Of a stretch of 64,000 nt of DNA, positions 24,410-33,183 are shown piece by piece. The notes under the pieces were generated by a model, which worked only from the letters and a program-made list of their open reading frames with translations, made no database searches and was not told the origin of the DNA. Within the stretch, counting starts at the first letter, position 1, and every line of letters starts with the position of its first letter. Origin of the DNA: GCA-2737725 sp033763995 (GTDB lineage: Bacteria; Pseudomonadota; Alphaproteobacteria; Rhodospirillales; Rhodospirillaceae); assembly GCA_033763995.1 (NCBI GenBank), contig JANRJL010000011.1, positions 1-64,000 of the forward strand. The letters are read 5' to 3'. The translations under genes and the position numbers were made by a program.

Positions 24410-25102
24410 ATGCTCACCAAGAAACAGTACCAGCTTTTGCTTCTCATCCGCGACCGCATGACGCGGGACGGTGTCGCGCCCTCCTTCGACGAAATGAAGG
24501 ACGCGCTGGCGCTCAAGTCCAAGTCGGGCATCCACCGCCTCATCACGTCGCTGGAGGAACGCGGCTTCCTGCGCCGCCTGGCCCACAAGGCCCGGGCGCT
24601 TGAGGTGTTGAAATTGCCCGAAACCGCCACGGACCGCCCGGCGGCGGGCTTCGCGCCCAACGTCATCTCCGGCAACTTCGGCCTCAGCGGTGCGGCGGCC
24701 AAGACCTCCTCGCCCGCCGAGACGGTGGAACTGCCGCTCTACGGCAAGATCGCCGCCGGCACGCCCATCGAGGCCCTGCGCAACCCCACCGAGCACATCG
24801 GCGTTCCCGCCGGGCTCATCGGCGGCGGCGAGCACTATGCGCTCGCCATCGACGGCGATTCCATGATCGAGGCGGGCATCAACGACGGCGACACCGTCAT
24901 CATCAAGCGCTGCGACACGGCCGAGAACGGCTCGATCGTCGTGGCGCTCGTGGACAACGAGGAAGCCACCTTGAAGCGCCTGCGCCGCAAGGGCGAGTCC
25001 ATCGCGCTCGAGCCCGCCAACAAGGCCTACGAAACCCGCATCTTCGGCCCCGACCGCGTCAAGGTGCAGGGCAAGCTCGTGGGCTTGTATCGGAGGTATT
25101 AA
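24410..25102 (+). CDS. lexA: LexA repressor
   Basis: Represses SOS genes and self-cleaves when RecA filaments form. The 230-residue protein has an N-terminal winged helix (MLTKKQYQLLLLIRDRMTRDGVAPSFDEM...SGIHRLITSLEERGFL). The cleavage pair is Ala116-Gly117 in GKIAAGTP, and the catalytic dyad is Ser151 in DGDSMIEAG and Lys189. An ATG five codons upstream is possible, but MLTKKQ is the usual start. It is convergent with comEC, an arrangement typical of Alphaproteobacteria. Confidence 0.96.
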   Translation: MLTKKQYQLLLLIRDRMTRDGVAPSFDEMKDALALKSKSGIHRLITSLEERGFLRRLAHKARALEVLKLPETATDRPAAGFAPNVISGNFGLSGAAAKTSSPAETVELPLYGKIAAGTPIEALRNPTEHIGVPAGLIGGGEHYALAIDGDSMIEAGINDGDTVIIKRCDTAENGSIVVALVDNEEATLKRLRRKGESIALEPANKAYETRIFGPDRVKVQGKLVGLYRRY

Positions 25103-25108
25103 GGTCGC

Positions 25109-25170
25109 GTCGCATTTTCCCGAGAAGTGGGAACCACTTGGCCCAAGAAACAAGCCGGTGAAAATGCGAC
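25109..25170. repeat. GCATTTTCC palindromic intergenic element (second copy)
   Basis: GTCGCATTTTC at 25109-25119 pairs with GAAAATGCGAC at 25160-25170; AAGTGG and CCACTT in the middle pair as well. It is the same family as 12962-13003. It lies between the convergent ends of lexA and comEC, where a hairpin could help terminate either transcript. Confidence 0.7.
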
Positions 25171-25215
25171 CAACAAAGAGTCGCGACGAACCGTTAGGTC
25201 AGAATTGACCCAGGT

Positions 25216-27411
25216 TTAGTCGGCGTTATCCAAGTCTTCCGTGCGGGCGGTCTCGGCACGGCGGCGCGGTCGAGGTTGACGCGACCACAAGCGGTCGCCG
25301 GTTTCGTCCTCGACGGTCTGGACACGGAGGCGTCCGCTGCCCAGATAAAGCGCGTGAGCGCCCTCGCGCCACAGATCGCCGCGGTCGATGACGCGGCTGC
25401 TGCGGCAGCTCACGTCGAACAGCGCGGGCGCGACAATGACGTCGGCGACGCCGCAGTCCTCGGCCACGGCGGCCTGGGACCAAGCAAGTGTCAACCGAAT
25501 GTCGTTGCGCTGCAGCACGCAGCCCGCCGCGTCACAGGCGAGGCCCAAATCGGGGTTGGTTTCCCCGGGCTTGGGCCAGGCCTCGCGCGAGGCGCCGTAA
25601 CGCTCCTTGAACACCGAGCGCACGAAACGGTCGCGCCGGTCGGGGAGCAGCGCCAGTCGCCCGCCGGAGTCGCTCACCGCGACCACCCGGCCCGACTCAT
25701 CCATCACCACATCCGGCTTGGAGGCCAACCAAGGTTGCATCATGGCAACGACCAACGGGATCACTCCGATCCAGCGCAGAGTGCCGCGCCACAGGCACAC
25801 GACGATCAACCCCGCCGCCGCCCCGGCCATGGCCCAGGGCGCCATGGGCGGCACGTGGACCTCGGCACCGGGCCAGCCCGCGACGGCGATTGCCGTGCCG
25901 TTGACCGCGTCCACCCCCGCGCCCATGAGCGCCAGCACCGGCGCGTCCCAGCCCAGCGGCATCAGCGCCAAGGCCAGCAGCCCCGTCGGCATGATCCACA
26001 GGCCCGTCAGCGGTGCCGCGACGAGGTTGGCGATGAGCGAATACGCCGGGAGGCGGTTGAAATGATAGGCCGCGAACAACGACGTCACCGAGCCGGCCAC
26101 CAGATCGGTCACCACCAAGGCCGCGACGTAAATCAACACCGCGCGCATCACGCGCACCTCGCCGTCGGGTCCGCGCCAATGGGGGCGCAGGCTCACGCGC
26201 TCGTACAGCGCCACCAGGGCGATCACCGCCATGAACGACATCTGGAAGCTGGGGCCCACCACGGCCTCGGGATAGAGCGCCAGCAGCACGACCGCCGCCA
26301 TGGCGACGCTGCGCAGCGAAATGGCGCGCCGGTCCACCAGCACCGCGATCATCACCACGGCCACCATGATGAAGGCGCGCACGGCGGGCACGCTCATGCC
26401 CGAGATCAACACATAGAACGACGTCGCCGCCAGGGCCGCCCACGCCGCGATCTTCTTGATGTCGAGGCGCAGCGCCACGGCGGGCCACAGGGCCAGCGTG
26501 CGGCGCACCAGCACGAACACGGCCGCGGCCAGCAGCGACATATGCACGCCGGAAATCGACAGCAGGTGCGCGAGGCCGGAAACGCGGTAGGCCTCTTGCA
26601 GCGGCTCGGAGATCAGCGATTGCTCGCCGGTCACAAGCGCCACCGCCACGGCGCCGGCATCGCCCGGGATCACCGCCAAGATACGGTCGGAAATGTCGCG
26701 CCGCAGATTCTCGATGGTTTGGCGGGCCTGCGCGGACATGCCCTCTTCCGCTTGGGCGCGTTTCAGTTCCCACGGTTGCAACGTGTAGCCCAGGGCGCCG
26801 ATGCGTTCGAAAAACAGATAGCGCTGATACTCGAAGCCGCCGGGAACGACGGGGCGCTCGGGCGGGCGCAGCACGGCATCGACCGCGATCACATCGCCCA
26901 CGCGCGGCGCGCCATGACGACTAGGCAACGACAAGCGAATGCGCACGGGCTTGCGCGAGACAACGGAGCTTTCGAAGCGCACACGATCCAGGATCACGCG
27001 CGTGCGCCCGGGTTCGCGCTCGACCTCGATCACGCGGCCGCGAACCTCCAGGGGTCCGATCTCCTGCGTGATGACCGGCGCATCGACGCTGCTCACGCGC
27101 ACCTGCGCGGCGGTCAGCCCCGCGCCCACGGCCAGCACCATGGCGGCGGCGAACACCACGCCGTCGAGCCGCCGCCGCCAGATGACGATCGCCACGGCAA
27201 GGCTGCCCAGCGCCGGCCCGACCCACGGCCAGGGGTCCACCGGCCAGGTGAAGAAGGCCGCGATGCCCGCGCCGAAGGCCGTCACCAGCCACAGCAATCC
27301 GGCATCGAGTTGGCGCAGGGCTTCCTCGCGCAAGGACTCGCGCCTTCCTCTCAGCCACATGCTGAGACGCGGCGCAGCGAACAACGGCGGGGACGGCACA
27401 GCCTCAGCCAT
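25216..27411 (-). CDS. comEC: ComEC/Rec2-family DNA-uptake channel protein
   Basis: A 731-residue polytopic membrane protein. It starts with a soluble N-terminal segment and two helices, then a DUF4131-type OB region (PLEVRGRVIEVEREPGRTRVILDRV). The competence domain follows (GEQSLISEPLQEAYRVSGLAHLLSISGVHMSLLAAAVF) with many helices to about 560. A C-terminal soluble region follows, but the metallo-beta-lactamase HxHxDH motif is not visible. In natural transformation ComEC carries single-stranded DNA across the inner membrane. It is divergent from gltX. The ATG at 27411 was chosen; the frame extends upstream to 27468 without better signals. Confidence 0.9.
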   Translation of the reverse strand: MAEAVPSPPLFAAPRLSMWLRGRRESLREEALRQLDAGLLWLVTAFGAGIAAFFTWPVDPWPWVGPALGSLAVAIVIWRRRLDGVVFAAAMVLAVGAGLTAAQVRVSSVDAPVITQEIGPLEVRGRVIEVEREPGRTRVILDRVRFESSVVSRKPVRIRLSLPSRHGAPRVGDVIAVDAVLRPPERPVVPGGFEYQRYLFFERIGALGYTLQPWELKRAQAEEGMSAQARQTIENLRRDISDRILAVIPGDAGAVAVALVTGEQSLISEPLQEAYRVSGLAHLLSISGVHMSLLAAAVFVLVRRTLALWPAVALRLDIKKIAAWAALAATSFYVLISGMSVPAVRAFIMVAVVMIAVLVDRRAISLRSVAMAAVVLLALYPEAVVGPSFQMSFMAVIALVALYERVSLRPHWRGPDGEVRVMRAVLIYVAALVVTDLVAGSVTSLFAAYHFNRLPAYSLIANLVAAPLTGLWIMPTGLLALALMPLGWDAPVLALMGAGVDAVNGTAIAVAGWPGAEVHVPPMAPWAMAGAAAGLIVVCLWRGTLRWIGVIPLVVAMMQPWLASKPDVVMDESGRVVAVSDSGGRLALLPDRRDRFVRSVFKERYGASREAWPKPGETNPDLGLACDAAGCVLQRNDIRLTLAWSQAAVAEDCGVADVIVAPALFDVSCRSSRVIDRGDLWREGAHALYLGSGRLRVQTVEDETGDRLWSRQPRPRRRAETARTEDLDNAD

Positions 27412-27503
27412 GGGGGATCCAGACTTGAACCCGGGCCCTGGACCCGGGTGGCGGATATGATAAATCAACGCGCCCTCGCCGGGACTCCCGAAGTGATCCC
27501 GAC

Positions 27504-27533
27504 CCCCATTAATTTGAGCCCCATTAATTTGAG
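27504..27533. repeat. Exact 15-bp tandem duplication before gltX
   Basis: CCCCATTAATTTGAG occurs twice in direct succession and ends six bases before the gltX ATG. It occupies the position of the ribosome-binding site, and no AGGAG-like motif is present there. Confidence 0.8.
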
Positions 27534-27539
27534 ATTGTC

Positions 27540-28943
27540 ATGACCGTCGTCACCCGCTTTGCCCCCTCGCCCACCGGCTACCTGCATATCGGCGGGGCGC
27601 GCACGGCGTTGTTCAACTACCTCTATTCCAAGCACACCGGCGGCACGTTCCTGCTGCGCATCGAGGACACCGACCGCGCGCGCTCCACCCAGCCCGCCAT
27701 CGACGCCATCATCGACGGCCTCAAGTGGCTGGGCCTGAACTGGGACGGCGACATCGTGTTCCAATTCGCCCGCGCCCCGCGCCATCGGGAGGCGGCCGAG
27801 CAGTTGTTGGCGGAAGGCAAGGCCTATCGCTGCTACTGCACGCCCGAGGAACTCACCGCCATGCGCGAGGAGCAGAAGAAAAACGGGTGGCCGATGCGCT
27901 ACGACGGGCGCTGGCGCGAACGCAAGCCGAGCGAGAGCGAGGCGAAGCTGCCCTTCGTCGTGCGCCTGAAGGCACCGATCGCCGGCGAAACCGTGCTGGA
28001 CGATCTGGTGCAGGGCCAAGTCACCGTCGCCAACAGCCAGCTCGACGACATGGTGCTGCTGCGCTCCGACGGCACGCCCACCTACATGCTCTCGGTGGTG
28101 GTGGACGATCACGACATGAAGATCACGCACGTGATTCGCGGCGACGATCACCTCACCAACGCCTTCCGCCAGCACCAACTGTTTCGTGCGCTGGGTTACA
28201 CGCCGCCGGTCTATGGACACATCCCGCTGATCCACGGCCCCGACGGCGCGAAGCTCTCCAAGCGTCACGGCGCACTGGGCGTGGAGGCCTATCGCGACTT
28301 GGGGCTGCTGCCGGAGGCCATGCGCAACTACCTGCTGCGTCTCGGTTGGGGCCATGGCGACGACGAGATCATTTCCGACGCCCAGGCCATTGAATGGTTC
28401 GACGTCAAGGACGTGGGCCGGGGTGCGGCGCGCTTCGACATGGTCAAGCTCACCAACCTCAATGGCCACTACATCCGCGAAGCCGACGACGCGCGCCTGG
28501 TGGGCCTCATCAAGCCCTTGATCGAAAAGCGCGCCAACCTGCCGGTCGATGACGCAGCGCACGCGCGCTTGACGCGCGGCATGGCGGGCCTCAAGCAACG
28601 CGCCAAGACCCTGATCGAGCTGGCCGACAGCGCCGCCTTCTATGCCCGCGGCCGGCCGCTCGCCCTCGACGACAAAGCCAAGGCGATCCTGGCCGAGGGC
28701 GGCAAGGCCGTGCTGGCCCAGATCGCCACGGCGCTGGACGCGCAATCGTCCTGGACCGCGGCCGACCTCGAAGCCTGGGCCAAAGCCTTCGGTGAAGCCA
28801 AGGGATTGAAACTCGGCCAGGTGGCCCAGCCGATCCGCGTGGCCCTGTCGGGCTCCACCGTGTCCCCGCCGATCTTCGACGTCATGGACGTGCTGGGCCG
28901 CGCCGAGACCCTGGCGCGCATCCGTGACGCGGTCGGGGCGTGA
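27540..28943 (+). CDS. gltX: Glutamyl-tRNA synthetase
   Basis: Charges tRNA-Glu, possibly also tRNA-Gln for later amidation as in most alphaproteobacteria. The 467-residue class I synthetase has the HIGH-type motif YLHIGGARTALFN near residue 16 and the KMSKS-equivalent KLSKRHG near 240. An anticodon-binding helical domain forms the C-terminal part. The leader carries a 15-bp tandem duplication directly upstream. gltA follows in the same direction after 200 bases with its own promoter. Confidence 0.97.
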   Translation: MTVVTRFAPSPTGYLHIGGARTALFNYLYSKHTGGTFLLRIEDTDRARSTQPAIDAIIDGLKWLGLNWDGDIVFQFARAPRHREAAEQLLAEGKAYRCYCTPEELTAMREEQKKNGWPMRYDGRWRERKPSESEAKLPFVVRLKAPIAGETVLDDLVQGQVTVANSQLDDMVLLRSDGTPTYMLSVVVDDHDMKITHVIRGDDHLTNAFRQHQLFRALGYTPPVYGHIPLIHGPDGAKLSKRHGALGVEAYRDLGLLPEAMRNYLLRLGWGHGDDEIISDAQAIEWFDVKDVGRGAARFDMVKLTNLNGHYIREADDARLVGLIKPLIEKRANLPVDDAAHARLTRGMAGLKQRAKTLIELADSAAFYARGRPLALDDKAKAILAEGGKAVLAQIATALDAQSSWTAADLEAWAKAFGEAKGLKLGQVAQPIRVALSGSTVSPPIFDVMDVLGRAETLARIRDAVGA

Positions 28944-29004
28944 TCGGCCGCGGCGAAACCGCCGATTGGGCTGGTTTTCCACGCGATTCCTGGGGTCCAC
29001 GACG

Positions 29005-29034
29005 TTGATTCGCCTGCATTTTTCGGGCTATAAG
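29005..29034 (+). promoter_or_regulatory. Probable sigma-70 promoter of gltA
   Basis: TTGATT at 29005 and TATAAG at 29029 are separated by 18 bases, about 110 bases before the gltA start. A CCTGC...GCAGG inverted pair spans the -10 region and could be an operator or part of the leader. Confidence 0.5.
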
Positions 29035-29143
29035 CAGGCCACTCATCGCGGCGTAGGGGAACGCACCGTCCGCGCGGAATTCAGCCGGTCGGGGCGCACG
29101 GAATAAGCGCGGCGCATCATTCAGCACGAAAGGCGACAAACCC

Positions 29144-30442
29144 GTGGCCAATAAAACAGTGACCGTCACCGACAACGAAAACGGCAAGAGCTGGACGTAT
29201 CCGAAGCTGAGCGGGTCGACCGGCCCGGACGTCGTCGACATTCGCAAATTCTATGCCGACACCGGCATGTTCACTTACGACCCGGGCTTCACGTCCACGG
29301 GAAGCTGCGAATCCAAGATCACCTACATCGACGGCGACAAGGGCGTGCTGTTGCACCGCGGCTACCCCATCGAGGAGTTGGCCGAGAACTGCAGCTTCGA
29401 GGAAGTGGCCTATCTGCTGCTGAACGGCGAACTGCCGAACGAACCCCAGAAGGACAAATTCCAGCACGACATCACCTACCACACCATGCTGCACGAGCAG
29501 GTGCACAGCTTCTATTCGGGCTTCCGGCGCGACGCGCATCCCATGGCGGTGATGTGCGGCGTGGTGGCCGCGTTGTCGGCGTTCTATCACGACAGCCTCG
29601 ACATCGCGAACTCCGATCATCGCAGAATCGCGTCTTACCGCCTGATCGCCAAGATCCCCACCATCGCGGCGTGGGCCTACAAGTATTCCATGGGCCAGCC
29701 CTTCATGTATCCGCGCAACGATTTGGGCTACGCCGAAAACTTCCTGCACATGATGTACGCGACGCCGTGCGAGGACTACCAGGTCAACCCGACGCTGGCC
29801 AAGGCGATGGACCGCATCCTGATCCTGCACGCCGATCACGAGCAGAACGCCTCGACCTCGACCGTGCGCTTGGCCGGCTCCTCGGGCGCCAATCCCTTCG
29901 CCTGCATCGCGGCGGGCGTGGCTTCGCTGTGGGGCCCCGCTCACGGCGGCGCCAACGAGGCCGTGCTCAACATGCTGAAGGAAATCGGCACCAAGGCCAA
30001 CGTCAACGCTTGCGTCAAGCGCGCCAAGGACAAGAACGACACCTTCCGCCTCATGGGCTTCGGCCACCGCGTTTACAAGAACTACGATCCGCGCGCGCGC
30101 ATCATGAGCCGCACCTGCCACGAAGTGCTGGGCGAACTGGGCATCAAGGACAACCCGCTGCTCGACATCGCCATGGAGCTGGAGCGCATCGCGCTGGAGG
30201 ACGAGTACTTCATCCAGAAGAAGCTCTATCCCAACGTCGACTTCTATTCGGGCATCATCTTCCAGGCCATGGGCATCCCGGTGACCATGTTCACGCCGCT
30301 GTTCGCGCTGGCGCGCACCACCGGCTGGATCGCGCAGTGGAACGAGATGATCGAGGACCCGCAGAACAAGATCGGCCGCCCGCGCCAGCTCTACACCGGC
30401 CAAGTCGAGCGCAAGTTCGTGCCGCTGAAGAAGCGGAAGTAA
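29144..30442 (+). CDS. gltA: Citrate synthase
   Basis: Condenses oxaloacetate and acetyl-CoA at the entry of the TCA cycle. The 432-residue type II enzyme has HADHEQNASTSTVRL and GPAHGGANEAVL (active-site His), and GFGHRVYKNYDPRA (His and substrate Arg). The start is GTG at 29144 after an AAAGG-like ribosome site. A strong hairpin terminator follows the stop. Adjacent placement to gltX and the lpx block is typical of Alphaproteobacteria. Confidence 0.97.
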   Translation: MANKTVTVTDNENGKSWTYPKLSGSTGPDVVDIRKFYADTGMFTYDPGFTSTGSCESKITYIDGDKGVLLHRGYPIEELAENCSFEEVAYLLLNGELPNEPQKDKFQHDITYHTMLHEQVHSFYSGFRRDAHPMAVMCGVVAALSAFYHDSLDIANSDHRRIASYRLIAKIPTIAAWAYKYSMGQPFMYPRNDLGYAENFLHMMYATPCEDYQVNPTLAKAMDRILILHADHEQNASTSTVRLAGSSGANPFACIAAGVASLWGPAHGGANEAVLNMLKEIGTKANVNACVKRAKDKNDTFRLMGFGHRVYKNYDPRARIMSRTCHEVLGELGIKDNPLLDIAMELERIALEDEYFIQKKLYPNVDFYSGIIFQAMGIPVTMFTPLFALARTTGWIAQWNEMIEDPQNKIGRPRQLYTGQVERKFVPLKKRK

Positions 30443-30454
30443 ACGAGGTCACAC

Positions 30455-30485
30455 AAACGCCGGGCCGAAAGGTCCGGCGTTTTGC
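30455..30485 (+). terminator. Rho-independent terminator of gltA, probably bidirectional
   Basis: AACGCCGGGCC pairs with GGTCCGGCGTT around a GAAA loop, followed by a T-rich stretch. The stem starts 13 bases after the gltA stop and ends just before the convergent small membrane gene, so it may serve both. Confidence 0.85.
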
Positions 30486-30487
30486 TT

Positions 30488-30712
30488 TCAATCCTCGGCG
30501 CCCAGCGTCTTGATCTTGTGCTCGGACATGGCGTCACCGGCGGCCACGTGAAACGAGGCGCGCAGGAGCCCGGTGCAACCGGCGAAGGCGAGGAAGGCCC
30601 ACAGCATACGCCACTGGTCCGAGGCATTTTCGAGCCAGAGGTAAACGTTGGCCGCGACGGCCAAGCCGAAGACCACCGCGTAAACCGTGGCCCGGGTCGA
30701 TGAAAGGGTCAT
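30488..30712 (-). CDS. Small two-helix membrane protein, 74 aa
   Basis: The protein has helices at about 9-27 (VYAVVFGLAVAANVYLWL) and 35-55 (MLWAFLAFAGCTGLLRAS), then a charged tail ending KIKTLGAED. No family is recognised. A GGGAGG ribosome site five bases upstream supports the ATG at 30712 rather than an ATG at 30742. It is convergent with gltA, sharing its terminator, and divergent from the flagellar-rod-like gene. Confidence 0.7.
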   Translation of the reverse strand: MTLSSTRATVYAVVFGLAVAANVYLWLENASDQWRMLWAFLAFAGCTGLLRASFHVAAGDAMSEHKIKTLGAED

Positions 30713-30857
30713 GGACGCCTCCCTATCGGAATGGCGCATCATACGCCGATTCGGGCCAAACGGGTACCGCCGCGAGTGGCCGGGCTTAAGGCGTTGATTT
30801 CAAACGCAACCACGGCCGCGGTTTGGACGTTATGTACGGGCAAGTTAGAATACGCCC

Positions 30858-31151
30858 ATGCAAGTTTTGTCCATTGCCGCCTCGTCGCTGACCGCCGCCG
30901 CGTCGGCCACGGCAATCCGCGCCAACAACATCGTCAATGTCGCGACACCCGAGTTCAAGGCTTCGGCGCCAGTTTACAACAGCATTCCCAACGGCGGCGT
31001 GGCGGTATCGGCGCAGGAGATCAACCAACCCGCCAATTTGGTGCTCGACATCATCGGCTTGAGGTCCGCGCTGCAACAGTACAAGGCCGCCGCCACCTTG
31101 GTCGACGCCGGCAGCGACATGAACAAGGCCCTGCTCGACAGCGTGGCCTAG
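30858..31151 (+). CDS. Miniature flagellar rod-like protein, 97 aa
   Basis: The N-terminus MQVLSIAASSLTAAASATAIRANNIVNVATPEFKA matches the Flg_bb_rod signature of FlgB/FlgC/FlgG proteins (ANNIANxxTPGYK). The C-terminus LRSALQQYKAAATLVDAGSDMNKALLDSV resembles the rod C-terminal helix (YKANAxVxxxADEM). The central domain is almost absent: typical FlgC is about 140 residues. There are no other flagellar genes in the window. It overlaps the 3' end of the convergent lpxI-lpxB gene by four bases. Confidence 0.7.
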   Translation: MQVLSIAASSLTAAASATAIRANNIVNVATPEFKASAPVYNSIPNGGVAVSAQEINQPANLVLDIIGLRSALQQYKAAATLVDAGSDMNKALLDSVA

Positions 31152-33163
31152 GACTTCATCACCGACAAAATGGCCCGAGCCGCGGCCGTGCTGGGCAAAC
31201 CGCCGGGCGGGCGTAGTTTATCCAGTGCCTCGGCGAAATCCGCGCGCATCGTCGCGCGCACCGTTTCGTCCGTGAGCAATCTCTCTACATCCTTGGCCAA
31301 AATGTCAGCACGGCACTCGCCTTGCAGCCGCTCGTGAACACATGCGCGATCCAGCAGGATATTGATGAGGTTCACGAAGCGCGTGCGGCGCAGCAGCCGG
31401 AACGCCATCGCCGACAGCGCATTGACTCGGTAGGCGATGACGTGGGGCACGCCGGCCATCGCCAGTTCCAGCGTGACCGTGCCCGAAGCCGCCAGCGCGG
31501 CATCGCCTGCGGCAAAGGCATCGAAGCGCTCGCCGGGCGCGGTCACGATGACGGGTCGGCCGGGCCAATTCTCGGCGCGCGCGTTGACCCACGCGGCGAC
31601 CCCCGGCACGGTCGGCACGACGACGCGCAGATTCGGAATGCGAGAAGCAAGCACTTGCACCGTCTCGCCGAAGACCGGGTCTAGATGCGTAACTTCCGAC
31701 ATGCGGCTGCCGGGCAACACGATCAGCACTTTTTCGTCCGCGCCGATGCCGTGGCGCCGGCGAAACCCCGCGCCATCGCCTTTGCCTGCGCCGCTTTCCA
31801 GCACGGGATGGCCGACCCAGGACGTCGCCAGTCCGTATTTCTCGAAGAACGGCGGCTCGAAGGGAAACAGCGCCAGCAGGTGTTCGATCCAGCGCGCCAG
31901 TTGCTTGGCGCGCCCCGGACGCCAGGCCCAGACTTGCGGCGCCACATAGCGCAGGCGCTTGATGGGCGAGCCGGCCTTGGACAGCCGCTCATGAATCCGC
32001 CCCGTGAAACCCCATGAGTCGATGGTGATAAGAATGTCGGGATGCTGGGCGTCGATGTCCGCCATGGTTTCGCGCACGCGGCGCAACACCAAAGCCGCCT
32101 TGGGCAACACCTCGAAGATCCCCAGCAGCGCCAGTTCCGACGGATCGAACAGAGTCTTGAAGCCCACGGCCGTCATGGCTTCGCCGCCGATGCCGATGAT
32201 CTCGATGTTGCCCCCGGTTTCGGCATGCATTGCCTTGATGAGCATGGCCCCCAACTGGTCGCCCGAAGGCTCGCAGGCAATGAGATAGACACGGGGCTTG
32301 ATCGCGGTCGTGGCCCTGCCCCCCTCGGCCCGGGCGGCGGTGACGCCGGTCACGAGAATCCCGGCCGCCGCGGCGGCCGCGGCCACTTCGGCGCGGTCGA
32401 TCACCAGGCAGTGTCCCGCCTCTATGGCGATGCCGCCGAGGCCCGCCGCAGCGGTGTTGCGGACGGTTCTTGCGCCGATGGTCGGCAAGTCGACACGGCG
32501 ATCCTGTTGCGGTTTTTTCATCTTCACCAGCACGCCGCCCTTGGCACGGCCCGAGGCCGACGCGCGGGCCAACAGCGCATCGGTCCCTCGCGCGTCTTCG
32601 CGGTCGATCACCGCATCGCCCGCCACGATGACCGCCTGGCCGATGTCGCGTTGGCCCAGGTCCAGAGCCGAGCGGATTCCAACGGCGATCTGACGCACCA
32701 TCACAGCGTCGGGCGATGGGCCGCCGATGTGGCCTTCAGGCGCCAGCAGGTCCGGGCAAACCTCATGGGCGCCGATCACCCTAAAGCCCTCGCGCTCGAT
32801 CTCGCCGATCACGGCTTCCAGCAGGGCGTTGTCGCCCAAGGCCCGCCAGCCCAGACGCGCGTAGAATTTCGCCGTGCGCCAATCGGGCCAGAGCGTGCGC
32901 CAGGTGGGGCGGCGGATGTGGCCCGCCATGACGATCTCGCGCACGCCGGCGGCGAGCATCAAGGCAAAGCCGCGTCCCGCCTGGCCGATCCGGATCACGG
33001 CGGCTGGGTCTTCGCCCAATGCCGCCCGGTCGACAAATCCCGCGAGACCCAGGATGAAGTAACCGCGACCCTGGTCGCGGCACGCCTTCGCCAGAATCCG
33101 GGGCAACGCGCCCGCGCCTGCGACGATGCCGAGCGGCGAGGACGGGGCGGTGTGCGGAGTCAT
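31148..33163 (-). CDS. lpxI-lpxB: LpxI-LpxB fusion: UDP-2,3-diacylglucosamine pyrophosphatase and lipid A disaccharide synthase
   Basis: One 671-residue frame holds two consecutive lipid A enzymes. Residues 1-275 are LpxI: GIVAGAGALP, MAGHIRRPTW and KPQQDRRVDLPTIG with Asp225, matching the catalytic Asp of Caulobacter LpxI. It hydrolyses UDP-2,3-diacylglucosamine to lipid X. Residues 290-671 are LpxB (GT19): VYLIACEPSGDQLGA, FTGRIHERL, YVAPQVWAWRPGR and LPGSRMSEV, joining lipid X to UDP-diacylglucosamine. The linker at 276-290 contains no Met, GTG or TTG codon and no stop. In related genomes these are usually separate neighbours. It follows lpxA by 20 bases. Confidence 0.92.
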   Translation of the reverse strand: MTPHTAPSSPLGIVAGAGALPRILAKACRDQGRGYFILGLAGFVDRAALGEDPAAVIRIGQAGRGFALMLAAGVREIVMAGHIRRPTWRTLWPDWRTAKFYARLGWRALGDNALLEAVIGEIEREGFRVIGAHEVCPDLLAPEGHIGGPSPDAVMVRQIAVGIRSALDLGQRDIGQAVIVAGDAVIDREDARGTDALLARASASGRAKGGVLVKMKKPQQDRRVDLPTIGARTVRNTAAAGLGGIAIEAGHCLVIDRAEVAAAAAAAGILVTGVTAARAEGGRATTAIKPRVYLIACEPSGDQLGAMLIKAMHAETGGNIEIIGIGGEAMTAVGFKTLFDPSELALLGIFEVLPKAALVLRRVRETMADIDAQHPDILITIDSWGFTGRIHERLSKAGSPIKRLRYVAPQVWAWRPGRAKQLARWIEHLLALFPFEPPFFEKYGLATSWVGHPVLESGAGKGDGAGFRRRHGIGADEKVLIVLPGSRMSEVTHLDPVFGETVQVLASRIPNLRVVVPTVPGVAAWVNARAENWPGRPVIVTAPGERFDAFAAGDAALAASGTVTLELAMAGVPHVIAYRVNALSAMAFRLLRRTRFVNLINILLDRACVHERLQGECRADILAKDVERLLTDETVRATMRADFAEALDKLRPPGGLPSTAAARAILSVMKS

Positions 33164-33183
33164 GGGTCCTTGACGAAAGGGCC

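Noticed and set aside
25276..27543. 755-codon plus-strand open frame opposite comEC
   Set aside because: Extremely His/Arg/Gln-rich low-complexity translation typical of antisense frames; ComEC lies on the minus strand.
27465..29000. 511-codon minus-strand frame opposite gltX
   Set aside because: Antisense shadow; gltX is unambiguous.
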